DNA of 64,000 nucleotides from Marthasterias glacialis (Eukaryota; Echinodermata; Asteroidea; Forcipulatida; Asteriidae). The notes under the pieces are model-generated. The model worked only from the letters and a program-made list of their open reading frames with translations. It was not told where the DNA came from and did no database searches. The stretch lies in NCBI GenBank assembly GCA_911728455.2, contig OU452225.1:12498731-12562730 (forward strand). The letters are read 5' to 3'. This document shows, in pieces, positions 46,080 to 56,206 of this stretch (its first letter is position 1; every line of letters begins with the position of its first letter). A program made the translations under genes and the position numbers.

Positions 46080-49000
46080 CTAATTACTTTCGAGCTGGGA
46101 GAGAAGGAATCTCATGCCGACTTTCTTTCTGACTTCAGCCATCTTAGGGCTTTTCCACCTCGTCCACAACCTCTTACCAAATTTTAGCTTGGACTGATAA
46201 AGCTCCTCCATTGATTTTTCTTCGGAAGCTCTATGCTGTTTGGTTTGTCCAATGCGACTGTATGTAAATCTGTCGGGTGGTTTACGCACTCTTTGTGGTC
46301 TTAGTGGCAGTTGGTCACGAGATTGTGAAGCAGAGTCATCATCCGACGAACTTTCACTTTGACATTGATTAGATTCAACCGTCTTTTCCGGTATTGAAGG
46401 AGACGTTGGTATTTGTTGTTCGGACAGTCCTGTACTGTCATGATGTGAAGGAGATTTCATTTCTTGCTCTGAGTCGATATTTGTATCGTCGGTTGTGTTT
46501 TCGGGTATTGGGAGGAACATACAAGGTGTTAGTAGATTCCGATGCAGTGTGCGCTCTTTTCCCGTTTCTTGGTTACACACAACATACACTGGGAGGTCAA
46601 GATGCTTAGAAACAACAACATATGGTTGTGTTTCCCATCTATCAGCCAGTTTCTGGGTTCCAGTTATATGTTTGTGTTGTACCAGTACACGGTCACCAAG
46701 ACGAAGTGGAGCATCTCTCGTTCCTCGATCATACAGTCGCTTTTGTTTATCTTTGGCCTTCTGTGCGATACTGTTTGCTGTTTTGTAGGAGGATTGTAGG
46801 TTGTCTCGTAATTTCTCTACAAATTCGTCATAAGATGGTGATTCGTTGTTCTTGTCTGGGGTGAGTCCGAACATGAGGTCAACTGGTAAATGCGGATGAC
46901 GACCAAACATGAGAAAGAAAGGGGCGTGACCAGTGGATTCATGACGTGTACTGTTGTAGGCGTGGGTCATGGCGCCAACATGTTGTTTCCAGTCTTGCTT
47001 CAGAGAGTTATCCAGTGTACCCAGCATGTTAAGCAGTGTATGATTAAATCGCTCTGTGAGGCCGTTACCCTGAGGATGGTACGGTGTTGTCCTGCTCTTT
47101 TTTATTCCACACACTTTGCATAGTTCTCTTATTAGTTGTCCCTCAAAGTTGCGTCCTTGATCGGAGTGAATTCTTACAGGGAAACCGTAATGGACTATGA
47201 AATTTTCCCAGATGACTTTAGCGACTGTAGTTGCCTTTTGATCTCTCGTTGGATACGCTTGGGCGTATTTGGTAAAATGATCAGTGACTACCAAGATGTT
47301 CTCTACACCACCCTTGGAGCGTTCGAGTTTCAGGAAATCAATTCCAACGAGTTCAAGGGGTTCGCTAGATGATATGTTGACCAATGGGACTTTTGTCTTG
47401 GAGGCTGGTGTTTTACGAAGACAGCATCTTTTGCAGCTTTCACACCAGTGTCGCACTTCGTCTGCCATCTTGGGCCAAAAGAAACGTCGCCTCGTCATGT
47501 CGAGTGTTCTGTCGTACCCCATATGACCAAGATCATCGTGGAGGCAGGTCATGGCGGTTTCTCTGTATTGTTTTGGTAGAACAAGCTGGTATGAAGGACC
47601 ATCAGATTCGGTATTTATTGATCGGTGTAGAACATCGTCTATTAGATGCAGTTTGTTCCACTGACGAAGATAGAGACGGAATTCGTTTGACTCTTGCATC
47701 TTCTCCAGATTGGTGGGTTTCTTGTTCTGTTCAAGAAACAATATGATTCTTCCAATGGATGGATCGTCTCGTTGAGAGATTGCAATTTCTTCTGGGGATA
47801 GATTTGGCATTTCTGTCAAGGGTGCTTTTGAAACGTCTGATGATGCCATTTGCCGTGTTGCTCGTTGACATTGAACTTGGGGCTTCAAGAAGGATTGAGT
47901 AGCGACAGGATGTCCTGTACAGATTGCTTGGACCACATCTTCCTGTATCGTGACTGCTTCCTTCTGAAAAGCTAACAGTGTTCTGTATTCTTCAGATTGA
48001 TGCTTCCTTGATAAAGCATCGGCGGCAGCGTTGTTTTTACCGGGCCGGTATTTGATTGTGAAGTGAAACTGTGAGAGGGCAGCGACCCATCTTTGGCCAG
48101 TTGCGTCTAATTTTGCAGTCGTTGTAACATACAGCAGTGGATTGTTATCTGTTAAGACGGAGAACTTGGTGCCGAGAAGATATTCTCTAAACTTGTCCGT
48201 AGCTGCCCATTTTAATGCCAGGAATTCAAGCTTGTGTGCTGGGTAGCGTGTTTCTGCGGGTTTCAGTCCTCTGCTGGCATAAGCAATAACACGTTCCTTT
48301 CCATTCTGGATCTGACTTAGAACTGCACCCAGTCCAACACCAGACGCATCTGTTTGAAGTATGAATGGTGCTGTGTAGTCTGCATAAGCAAGGACAGGTG
48401 GTGAAGTAAGTAACAGCTTAAGCGACTCAACTGCCTTCTGGCATTCATCGTTCCAAATAAATGGAATTGTTGGAGTGGACTGTTTGCGCTTCCCCTTCTT
48501 TCTTCGTTTAGGGTCTCCTGAAATAAGTTTGTAGAGAGGGGCAGCGATTTTGGAGTATCCATTCACATATCGTCGGTAGTACCCCGTGAAACCAAGAAAT
48601 CTCGTAAGCTCTTTGCGGTTGGTTGGTGTTGGCCAATCACTTACTTGGGAAATTTTCTCTGGGTCAGTTGAGATCCCTTCAGATGACACAATGTGTCCAA
48701 GATATTTGACTTCCCTTCGAAGGAGAAAACACTTAGAAGGCTTAAGCTTCAGACCGTGTTGCCTGAGACATTCAAACACCTTGCTGAGTCGTTGTATGTG
48801 CTCATCGAAAGTTGATGAAAAAACAATTATGTCATCGAGATATAATAAAACTGATGAGAACTGTTGATCACCCAAGCAAGTCTGCATAAGTCGCTGAAAC
48901 GTTGCAGGAGCATTCTGAAGTCCAAAAGGCATCCGGTTGCACTCAAACAAGCCCATTGGAGTGGTGAAGGCAGTTTTGGGTTTGTCTTTTTCGTCTACCT

Positions 49001-50417
49001 CCACTTGCCAATAACCTGAAGTGAGATCTAATGTTGTGAAAAGAGTAGCATTCCCAAGAGCATCTAAAGCATCTTCAATACGAGGAAGAGGGAATGCGTC
49101 ACGCACTGTCTTGGCGTTTAACTGCCTGTAGTCAACGCAGATTCTAAGCGAGCCATCTTTCTTGTGAACAATTACAATTGGTGATGCATAGGGGCTACTG
49201 CTACGTCGGATTGCTCCTGTATCTTCCATGGCTTTTATGTGCTCTCTCACTGCTTGAAATTGTGATGGTGGAATTCGTCGATGAGGAAGACGGAAGGGTT
49301 GGTCATCAATCAACGGGATGGTGTGCTTGATCGTTGTTGTACGGCCGAAGTCAAGTGGGGTTGCTGAGAAAACATCAGAGTACTTTTGAAGAAGATTATC
49401 AAGTTGTTCCCTCTGAAATTCGTTATCAATGGCTGCTTGTGTCAAATCTAGGGACGGAATAGTGTTGGCAAGCTTTTCTGTTGTTATCCTAAGTTGTGCA
49501 GCTATTCCTGTATTGTCGCTAGACATCATCTGCGTGTTATGGGTCTCATCGATTCGAAGTACTGAAGACAGTTTGGCAAGTCGTGAGTTTCTGGTGATGG
49601 CAATTGGTCTAGCAGATATGTTACAAAGCCGGACTGGCACTTGACGGTTCGCATCAACGTCAGCAACGAGACTTCCGACTTCGAGAGAGGACTTACTATG
49701 TAGAAACCCTTCAACAACGGCAGTGTAGGTACGACCATCCGGACAATGAGGTGCTTGGCAGATGACATCTACTTCTGTCTCTGGTGGTACAACAATTGGG
49801 GAACGACCAACGTACCTGGCATAGCCAATACAACCTTGAAGATCACCTGGTTCTGAATTTGTGGTTTTGACGAAAGCAGTATGCCAGGCTGTGTCCTCCT
49901 TTTTGATGGATTCCATAAATAAGTTTCCTCTGGCTAGATTCTGATCTCTTCTAGTTGTTCTAATGACGTTGGTACCAATTAGCACAGGAACACGTCTCCT
50001 GTATGTGTCAGATGGGACCACAAAGGCAGGGACATCATCGTAAACAACATTCAAAATCGTCAGGGAAACTGGAATGACACCTAGGTAAGGTACAGTCTGT
50101 CCGCTGGCACCTTCAATGGAAACACTAACTGGAGTCAGGTGTATTTCTTGTAGTTGTGGGTGTTCTTTCCACAAACTTTCCGAGATGGAAGTAATCTGAG
50201 AGCCTGAGTCAATTAAAGCAGTAAAACTCTCTCCGTTAACTTCAACCGTTGTCTCGTTGTTTGGGCCAATCAACTTATGGTACTCCGGACGGAATTGATG
50301 TCGCTCTTTCTCTGAATTAATGTTCGAAGAAGATACTAGAAGGCCTTTCTGTTGTTGGGCTCCGACGGCATGCCCTGTGGCCGTGGGCCCTGCTGGTTTA
50401 ACGGTAGGTTGCGGCAT
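46080..50417 (-). CDS. pol: Pol polyprotein: protease, RT, RNase H, integrase
   Basis: This 1,445-codon frame is uninterrupted. Protease: ALIDSGSQIT with catalytic D70. Reverse transcriptase, about 370-560: FTTLDLTSGYW (D464) and YLDD at 526-529, the metal-binding aspartates. RNase H, about 685-805: D690, E731, D757 and D800. Integrase zinc domain: H960, H965, C992, C995. Integrase core: D1027, D1086, E1122, with the typical 35-residue gap between the last two. A GPY/F-like module follows (about 1238-1300), then an acidic, serine-rich tail. All catalytic residues checked are present. The frame is -1 relative to gag, and the first ATG (50417) lies inside gag, so translation probably depends on frameshifting rather than on that ATG. 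No envelope gene follows. Confidence 0.96.
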   Translation of the reverse strand: MPQPTVKPAGPTATGHAVGAQQQKGLLVSSSNINSEKERHQFRPEYHKLIGPNNETTVEVNGESFTALIDSGSQITSISESLWKEHPQLQEIHLTPVSVSIEGASGQTVPYLGVIPVSLTILNVVYDDVPAFVVPSDTYRRRVPVLIGTNVIRTTRRDQNLARGNLFMESIKKEDTAWHTAFVKTTNSEPGDLQGCIGYARYVGRSPIVVPPETEVDVICQAPHCPDGRTYTAVVEGFLHSKSSLEVGSLVADVDANRQVPVRLCNISARPIAITRNSRLAKLSSVLRIDETHNTQMMSSDNTGIAAQLRITTEKLANTIPSLDLTQAAIDNEFQREQLDNLLQKYSDVFSATPLDFGRTTTIKHTIPLIDDQPFRLPHRRIPPSQFQAVREHIKAMEDTGAIRRSSSPYASPIVIVHKKDGSLRICVDYRQLNAKTVRDAFPLPRIEDALDALGNATLFTTLDLTSGYWQVEVDEKDKPKTAFTTPMGLFECNRMPFGLQNAPATFQRLMQTCLGDQQFSSVLLYLDDIIVFSSTFDEHIQRLSKVFECLRQHGLKLKPSKCFLLRREVKYLGHIVSSEGISTDPEKISQVSDWPTPTNRKELTRFLGFTGYYRRYVNGYSKIAAPLYKLISGDPKRRKKGKRKQSTPTIPFIWNDECQKAVESLKLLLTSPPVLAYADYTAPFILQTDASGVGLGAVLSQIQNGKERVIAYASRGLKPAETRYPAHKLEFLALKWAATDKFREYLLGTKFSVLTDNNPLLYVTTTAKLDATGQRWVAALSQFHFTIKYRPGKNNAAADALSRKHQSEEYRTLLAFQKEAVTIQEDVVQAICTGHPVATQSFLKPQVQCQRATRQMASSDVSKAPLTEMPNLSPEEIAISQRDDPSIGRIILFLEQNKKPTNLEKMQESNEFRLYLRQWNKLHLIDDVLHRSINTESDGPSYQLVLPKQYRETAMTCLHDDLGHMGYDRTLDMTRRRFFWPKMADEVRHWCESCKRCCLRKTPASKTKVPLVNISSSEPLELVGIDFLKLERSKGGVENILVVTDHFTKYAQAYPTRDQKATTVAKVIWENFIVHYGFPVRIHSDQGRNFEGQLIRELCKVCGIKKSRTTPYHPQGNGLTERFNHTLLNMLGTLDNSLKQDWKQHVGAMTHAYNSTRHESTGHAPFFLMFGRHPHLPVDLMFGLTPDKNNESPSYDEFVEKLRDNLQSSYKTANSIAQKAKDKQKRLYDRGTRDAPLRLGDRVLVQHKHITGTQKLADRWETQPYVVVSKHLDLPVYVVCNQETGKERTLHRNLLTPCMFLPIPENTTDDTNIDSEQEMKSPSHHDSTGLSEQQIPTSPSIPEKTVESNQCQSESSSDDDSASQSRDQLPLRPQRVRKPPDRFTYSRIGQTKQHRASEEKSMEELYQSKLKFGKRLWTRWKSPKMAEVRKKVGMRFLLSQLESN

Positions 50418-51721
50418 CCTCTGGCGATGTGTCCATTTTGCCCACAGCGATGACAGGTAAAGACTCGGTCAGTTGGATATGATGGTCTTTGGCGAAAAGG
50501 TTGTGATGGTTTCGTCGTCATTCTGTCAACTTTCTCTGCAAGTTGTTTGACGGTACGCATCAGGTCGTGTAGGACGTCAGTGTTTGCTTTTACTTGTTGA
50601 GAGGTAAGAGTGTATGGTTGGGCTTCAGGTGGAGTCGAATTGGTGCTCTTTTGCTGTTGATGTTGCGGCGGAGGTGATTTGGATCGGGCAAGTTGAGATT
50701 GTGCATTCTGTTCGGACTTGGAGGATGATGCTGTTTTCAACTCTCTTTCTATTTGTCTTATCTCCGTTTGTAAGTCTCTGTAGGTCATCTCCCTTGGTTT
50801 CATGGGAGCAAGACGTTGGGTAACCTTTTCATCTCGGACTCCTCTCATAAACTGTTGTGTGAGCATTCTATTTCGGGTAGGTAGAGGACGTCCCTTGTTC
50901 ATTCTTTCCTCCACAGTTCGTAATGTAGCTTCTAACTCTACAGCATATATTGCTGGAGACTCGTTAGCTTGTCTTCCCCGTTCATAAAAGTCGGCCAGAG
51001 GATCACCGAAGAGAGAAACTTCTCCATACTGAGCGCGCAGCTCAGAAAATGCATCACTCGGTGTCTGCTGATCAGGAGGAAGATTCAGTACTAGTTTCCT
51101 AGCAGCACCGCCAAGGTATCTCACAATCGTTGAGAACTGCATGTAGGCTGGCATTGACGTAGAATTGATCAGATACTTTGTGTCTCTTATCCAATCATCG
51201 ATGAAGACTGCCGAACCTTCACGGCCTGTGAAGACTGGGACGGTTTTCACTTGGTGATACTGTGGTGATGGAGAAGGAAAACCACTCATAGATTGCACAC
51301 ACTGGGGATTTATGATGGGATGGTGAGGCGTCAGGATTGGCGGGTTTGGAGTGAGTGTTGGAGGATCAGGTGTACTGGTGGTGTGTCGTGGTAGTGAAGA
51401 AGAAACGTGCTTCTGCTTCTGTTCTGTTGACCGTTTGGGTGGTGTTGGCATCGCGTAGAGGTGTCGTGATCGTGAGAGTCTGCTGTCAAGATCTCTCAGG
51501 TCTGCTATGAATTGTTCCGGTAGTGTGCGAAAATTCTGTAGTTCTTCAGCTGTTGGCATCGAAGGAGATACTTGTACAGCAGGCTTCTTTCTGTGCTGCC
51601 GCTGAGGGGTTGTCATTGGAGGATTTGCCGGGGGTGATCTGAATGACGGATGCGTAGTTCGGGTGGTGGGAGCTGAGAACAGATTGTCATCATCAGATGA
51701 TCGCCTTCTGGAGGTTGCCAT
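50336..51721 (-). CDS. gag: Gag polyprotein (capsid and nucleocapsid)
   Basis: Gag forms the particle that packages element RNA. The open frame reaches back to an ATG at 51874, but I prefer the internal ATG at 51721, which gives about 461 residues starting MATSRRRSSDDD. The extra 51 residues upstream are hydrophobic and atypical for Gag. The N-terminal third is rich in proline, threonine and serine. A central capsid-like region contains VPVFTGREG followed by FIDDWIRDTKYL, typical of retrotransposon gag domains. A charged helical stretch follows (MTYRDLQTEIRQIEREL). Near the C-terminus is one CCHC zinc knuckle, CHRCGQNGHIARGCR, at about residue 423, which binds RNA. The end overlaps pol by 82 bp and contains a candidate frameshift heptamer. 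The TAG stop is at 50336-50338. Confidence 0.93.
   Translation of the reverse strand: MATSRRRSSDDDNLFSAPTTRTTHPSFRSPPANPPMTTPQRQHRKKPAVQVSPSMPTAEELQNFRTLPEQFIADLRDLDSRLSRSRHLYAMPTPPKRSTEQKQKHVSSSLPRHTTSTPDPPTLTPNPPILTPHHPIINPQCVQSMSGFPSPSPQYHQVKTVPVFTGREGSAVFIDDWIRDTKYLINSTSMPAYMQFSTIVRYLGGAARKLVLNLPPDQQTPSDAFSELRAQYGEVSLFGDPLADFYERGRQANESPAIYAVELEATLRTVEERMNKGRPLPTRNRMLTQQFMRGVRDEKVTQRLAPMKPREMTYRDLQTEIRQIERELKTASSSKSEQNAQSQLARSKSPPPQHQQQKSTNSTPPEAQPYTLTSQQVKANTDVLHDLMRTVKQLAEKVDRMTTKPSQPFRQRPSYPTDRVFTCHRCGQNGHIARGCRNLPLNQQGPRPQGMPSEPNNRKAF
50396..50402 (-). promoter_or_regulatory. Candidate -1 frameshift heptamer GTTAAAC
   Basis: Read in the gag frame this is G TTA AAC, about 60 bases before the gag stop and inside the gag-pol overlap. 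Slipping back one base moves ribosomes into the open pol frame. GTTAAAC is a known functional slippery sequence in an arterivirus, although it is not the strict XXXYYYZ form. A GC-rich stretch (GGGCCCACGGCC) follows within about 10 bases and could pair, but I did not fold it. Confidence 0.55.
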
Positions 51722-52986
51722 GATAACAACGAGTTGGAGAGTGACCACAAAGTATAACCACGTATTGCAGAAGATCGCAAGAAGGTAAGCTGGTGGTGGT
51801 TGTGGACGAGATGGAGCTAAAACACAAGAGTTGTGAGTCAAAACAATACCAAATAACAATGCAATATAAAACAATGCATGAATGGTTCAATGCGGATAAT
51901 ATGTATAATTGTCAGGGTGTAAATATTCAGGTATAATATGATCAGCCAGTACGTAATTGAAAAGTCAACTATTGTAAGAGCCTATCCCGAAAGAGCAGAT
52001 GATATTATTGACAATCGGAACAAGGTACAATAAAGGAATAACTAATTCAATATCAGCTCTATCAACAATTCAATCGAAAGGCAGTCAAGGGGGAAAAAAA
52101 AAAACGAACTATAAAACGAGCAATGATAATCAGTGAAAGAAAAACATAAGAGTAACGTCATGCGACGTCATGCTTGAAGCTTTACACTGACATCAACTAT
52201 GGCACCCCAAAAATATATATATATAAAAAAAAATACAATTCAAATTTGGATCCACAAAAAAAAAAAAAATACACTTTCAACTAGAATGTGTGAACACGAA
52301 CAACAAATACTAACTTACAATTTACAGTAGCAAACCTGGGCTACCAAGTCAGTCATTGTTGTCGTTCACAATGCACAGTAGCCGGATAATAGGCTTAACT
52401 AACAAGAGGTAAGACTAGACAGTAATTGTAAAAGAGTTCAATTTAACACTTGAAATACAACTGATCAATTAGGATAAACGATTACACCTGGTAACAGTTA
52501 TATAATCTCGATTGTGGCAAATTCCGAATAGAAAGTCACTGACGCGGTTCGCTTTCTGCTTACTATTGTGTCTGTCACTTCAGCTTGGCAACGAATGGCT
52601 GACTGCTAAACAGCTTTCCACAACCGGCGACGATCATGAAAGATTAAATTTAATGTTCACGACGACATGAAGGTCTTAGAGTTCAGTACAAAATGTGGCT
52701 TGCCAGTTTCACGGTTATGTCTGTATGCAGCGGGAATTGACGAGTGAAATGCTCTGCAAGGGGCGGGTAGCCGGTCTCCGGGTGCCTCTGCAGCGGCTCC
52801 AGGATACCGGATCAGGTCTTTGCCGTCAGAGTAGTTTCTTCCACTTTAATGCCAATAAAGTAATGAAGTGGTTGCCATGGTGAAATAAGGTAGATCTCTG
52901 AACTTCAATGAAGGTAACCGTAGCTTGTACAGAAGTAACAACAACTAGTTGCCGATGAGGGTCCTCTACCCGGATCTTCCACCATT
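51722..52986 (-). other. Retrotransposon 5' leader
   Basis: About 1.26 kb separates the 5' LTR from the likely Gag start. It begins with the PBS and a GC-rich stretch (about 52740-52860) and continues AT-rich. I see no long coding frame in the sense direction. Packaging and dimerisation signals usually lie here but cannot be pinned down by eye. Confidence 0.7.
52968..52984 (-). other. Primer-binding site (PBS)
   Basis: Two bases after the end of the 5' LTR in element orientation the sequence reads TGGTGGAAGATCCGGGT. The opening TGG is complementary to a tRNA CCA end, and the position is exactly where minus-strand DNA synthesis is primed. I could not confidently name the tRNA from the 14 bases that follow. 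Confidence 0.8.
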
Positions 52987-53784
52987 TGTGACCCTTGCTA
53001 GTATTAGAGTCAAAATATGGATAGAGGACACGGCTAAGCTTGCTGTCAGATCTTCGTTTTATTCTGTAATGTTAAGACAGAGAACATATGTGACTGCTCG
53101 TCTTCGAACCGGAATAATGAATGACATACAATGATATTTAAAGATAAATAAACCGCACATAAAGATGTAATAAAAGATTAAACTTAGATAAAATACTAGT
53201 TTGCTTAAGGCAGAATGAAATCAAGATGGCGCTAGGGTTCCCGCCAAAACTTAGAATAGCGTCGCCATCTTGGAAATTTACACAAAACGGAATCAAAGGA
53301 GCATTTTTCATAAGTAAATGATACAAATCGTTCATCTTGATAGACATAAATAATAGTAGGAATAATTATATACAGATATTTAGTTGTTTAATAAAGTAAC
53401 TGTAGGCAAACAGTTCTAAATTGCCAAAGTACGTAATTTCTCAAAATGTAAGGAAATTTAGTAAAATGCCCAAACAAGAAGAAAACTAATGGCACTTACA
53501 GATAACTTAGGTCTGTAAGTAATGAAATAAAATATTATGAATTATGAGAGAGAAATAAAATCGTTACCTGTAATGTTAAGACAGAGAACATATGTGACTG
53601 CTCGTCTTCGAACCGGAATAATGAATGACGGGGGGACTAGATAGCCCGCCGCCTACGGTGAATTGAGTTTGAAAAGAGTATAATTTACATGTAATGCATA
53701 TTTAACAGAAAATAGTGACGTATGGTTACAGGAACGAATACAGTAAAAGTTTAGAGCGGGGATGTTCTAATCATACTTGTTACA
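52987..53784 (-). repeat. 5' LTR of the Ty3/Gypsy element
   Basis: This is the upstream LTR in element orientation and would carry the promoter. A TATA-like TATATAA lies on the minus strand at 53367-53373 and a minus-strand AATAAA at 53058-53063, giving a plausible U3-R-U5 layout with a short U5. Two 62-bp direct repeats occur inside it (53064-53125 and 53568-53629). Two opposed YY1-like motifs lie at 53222-53231 and 53263-53273. A 69-codon frame inside is present in both LTRs only because the LTRs are identical; I do not call it a gene. Confidence 0.96.
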
Positions 53785-53850
53785 GAGTTATAGAGTTGCC
53801 CTTTACTAAAGAGAAACAGCCTTGCTCTCACAGGAACTATCGACATGTAT
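53785..53850 (+). repeat. Dispersed repeat, right half
   Basis: This continues the repeat cut by the retrotransposon: GAGTTATAGAGTTGCCC, then TTTACTAAAGAGAAACAGCC. Confidence 0.6.
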
Positions 53851-54709
53851 CGGGGATGATATGATTGAATTTCTGGCCGACACTCGCGCAAAATGGCAGA
53901 TGTCACCTAAAGTCTTTCTCTTTTTTTCCCCCAAACACAGACAAAACTTTAAAAGATAATGAAATAAAACTACTAAATTTCCTACAAATTGATCAATATA
54001 AAACTGTCATATTCATATTTTCTAGGAAGAAACAAACATTAAAAGTTTATGGGGGAAAAAAACACTTCAAAATTAATTTGTGAACCTTCAGCTTTTATGA
54101 CACTGATTAAAAAAATAAAATATATACAAAAAAATACAAATCAAAAGTACGTGAACAAAGAACTTTTGGATCAATTTGCAGCTTGTAGTGTGTTAAAGAA
54201 AATACCTCTGTGAGCCGTTACAAAATCAGGTCTTGTTTTTTCCAAGAGATGACAGCTCCTCCCCAGGGTGTGTTATGACAGACAATACATTACCCTGAAA
54301 AAATGGATATGGGCCTGGATCTCCCTCTGGTCAAGAGGATGAACATTTCCAGGGTGTTGCATTTCAGAAAGATTTGGAAAACAAGAGGATTTGGACAAAA
54401 CTCTGCTTTAATTCCCTTGAAGGCAACAACTTATTTCAAGGGTTGCGGAAGAGTTCTAAGCTACGCGAAATAAAATCCTCAAATCATGACAAATTCTTGG
54501 CAGAAATCAAAAGCTTGTCTACTCTTATGAGGGTTTTCCCAGTATCAATAGCCTGGACAATTCTGATTCAATTCTTTCTGATTACACATCATGCGATTGA
54601 CATTAATTCTCAAACCCATTATTAATTTAATCTCATGAAGACCATAGAGCTTGGTTCATGAGCTTAGCGATAACCTCTTTATAGCTTCACGCAATATCAA
54701 TAGACTTAC
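53851..54709. other. No gene; would be intronic to the 54710 exon
   Basis: AT-rich. I see no second exon here. Confidence 0.4.
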
Positions 54710-54781
54710 CTTTTCTTTGACAGATCTATCGGGGGTTTTCTTCCCCAGCCCAAGTGCCTTCCGAATTCTAAACAAAGACAT
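54710..54781 (-). CDS. Short 5' coding exon (24 residues, basic N-terminus)
   Basis: Starting at the ATG at 54781 the minus strand reads MSLFRIRKALGLGKK and continues to a final VKEK, 24 codons ending AAAAG then GTAAGTC, a near-perfect splice donor. The intron phase is 0. An in-frame TAA lies 12 bases upstream of the ATG, so this is a start exon and not an internal one. The peptide is strongly basic with hydrophobic positions spaced like an amphipathic helix, which could be a membrane or protein contact. It is too short to assign a family. It lies 5.5 kb downstream of the SAM-like exon on the same strand and has the same phase, so it could be an alternative first exon of the same gene. Confidence 0.55.
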
Positions 54782-55975
54782 CTTCCTTTCGGGTTAGGAA
54801 GTAATTTACGACGATGTGTAGAGTTGAAACTGTCAGAAAATCTTCAAATATTTGTTGTCATGATGCGGCTGTGGTGTCAGTGCTGACATTTCAGTGGTGT
54901 ACATGTACATTTAGACCTGACCTGTTTCAGGTTTCGGTGGCAGCATGTCGGATCGCACGTCGACTTTTCTCAACGTCAAAGAGGACAAGTCTGCAGTATT
55001 AGACTCCCACAATAAGAGTATCCGTAGTTTACAAGCCGATTAAAAAACTTGGTTTATTTAAGGGATTTGGTATCATAAGCTAGAATGAACAAAACTTTGA
55101 TAATTCTTCAACAAAGAATCGTGCATCGTTACTTTTAGCAGTCTTGGCACTATGATAACAATTAACGTGTAGCTTTGCGTTCATGTGCAAATACAGAATA
55201 CACTTGTACAGTATGCACCAATGGCTGAACACTCAGATATTACGCAGGTGCCATCTCTCCCTGGTACAAAACTAGTAACGACCTCCTGGAATTTTTGCCC
55301 CAAAATAAACCAGGATTTAAAAAAATTTTCAAACAAGGACGATTAAAACCCTCCAAAAATATTACAGATTAGAAAAGTTGTAGCTTTTTTGCACTTATAA
55401 AAACAAAATTGAATCACTAAGACGGTTCTGGAAACAATAAGAGCTACAGTAGTAGAAAACTGGTTCGATTATCCAATATTTGAGGTTCGAATCCCACTTC
55501 AGACAATCTTGTTTAAAACAGTCCCCTCAAAATTTCTGTAACTTTTACCAAGGTCAATATCTCTGGTCATTCAGGAAACTATGTAACTCAAAATGACCAG
55601 TAGGATGTCGATAAAAATGTTGTGGATGGTCAAACCTTTAGCTTTTCCTGTTCAAGCTTGTTCAGTAAAATCAAAGTAGGACAAAAATAATGTGGCAAGA
55701 CCTTGACACTGTGTTGGCATTCAAGCAAAAACACGATACGAATTACGTTACAGACGTCCAAAACAACACCTGTTCTTCAGGGGGGTCCTTGTTCAGTCAG
55801 AATGCCTTCGGTATTTTCCTCAGCATCCACCGTGTGATTATTTGAAAGTTTTGTTGGACGTGTGGCTGTCTAGTACATTATATCCACGATCCCATGTGTG
55901 CAGAACATCCCTGTACATAATCACAAACGCCACTGTACACAACTTCATCATGCCAGGAGTTGCTCTTCCGCCATG

Positions 55976-56206
55976 TCAGGATGTCCCTTTCAGAGGACAG
56001 CTGGCAGAACAATAGACACGTTTCTCTCGTTCTCCATTAAGGTCATCCAAGAAACTAGGGTTGTCCGATTCGTCGTCGGTAAGCCTTCCACATGAACACC
56101 TACGTAAATTCTTCTTCAAGTTCAAGACACCAGGAAAACATTTGCGCCGAGAAAGTCTGTCCCAACAATTCGTACCACAGTGTCCGACTGGTACAAACTT
56201 GTAGGG
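55976..56206 (-). CDS. Possible internal exon with Cys-rich motif (low confidence)
   Basis: A minus-strand open frame reads RRKCFPGVLNLKKNLRRCSCGRL followed by an acidic stretch DDESDNPSFLDDLNGERE. The K/R-C, spacer, C-x-C-G arrangement recalls the N-terminal region of TRPM-type channels, but the match is only a motif impression. Neither edge has a convincing splice site, and the ORF has no true ATG. It lies on the same strand as the exons at 54.7 and 60.3 kb. Confidence 0.2.
   Translation of the reverse strand, partial: PYKFVPVGHCGTNCWDRLSRRKCFPGVLNLKKNLRRCSCGRLTDDESDNPSFLDDLNGEREKRVYCSASCPLKGTS

Larger units (their letters stand above)
44888..53784 (-). mobile_element. Complete Ty3/Gypsy LTR retrotransposon (8,897 bp)
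   Basis: Two 798-bp direct repeats, 44888-45685 and 52987-53784, bound a minus-strand gag-pol unit. Reading along the minus strand, each LTR starts TGTAACAAG and ends GGGTCACA. The 4 bases GAGT flank both sides (44884-44887 and 53785-53788), a target duplication left by integration. A primer-binding site follows the 5' LTR and a polypurine tract precedes the 3' LTR. Order is 5' LTR, leader, gag, pol, 3' LTR, with protease-RT-RNase H-integrase order that is diagnostic for Ty3/Gypsy. No env-like ORF follows pol. The LTRs appear identical by eye and both large ORFs are open, so the insertion is young and may be active. It interrupts a copy of a dispersed repeat (44768-44887 plus 53785-53850). 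Confidence 0.97.

Noticed and set aside
46394-47746. Several plus-strand frames of 70-120 codons
   Set aside because: They are antisense shadows of pol.
51722-51874. Gag start at 51874
   Set aside because: The frame is open, but the added 51 residues are hydrophobic and unlike Gag, and the internal ATG at 51721 begins a typical polar Gag N-terminus.
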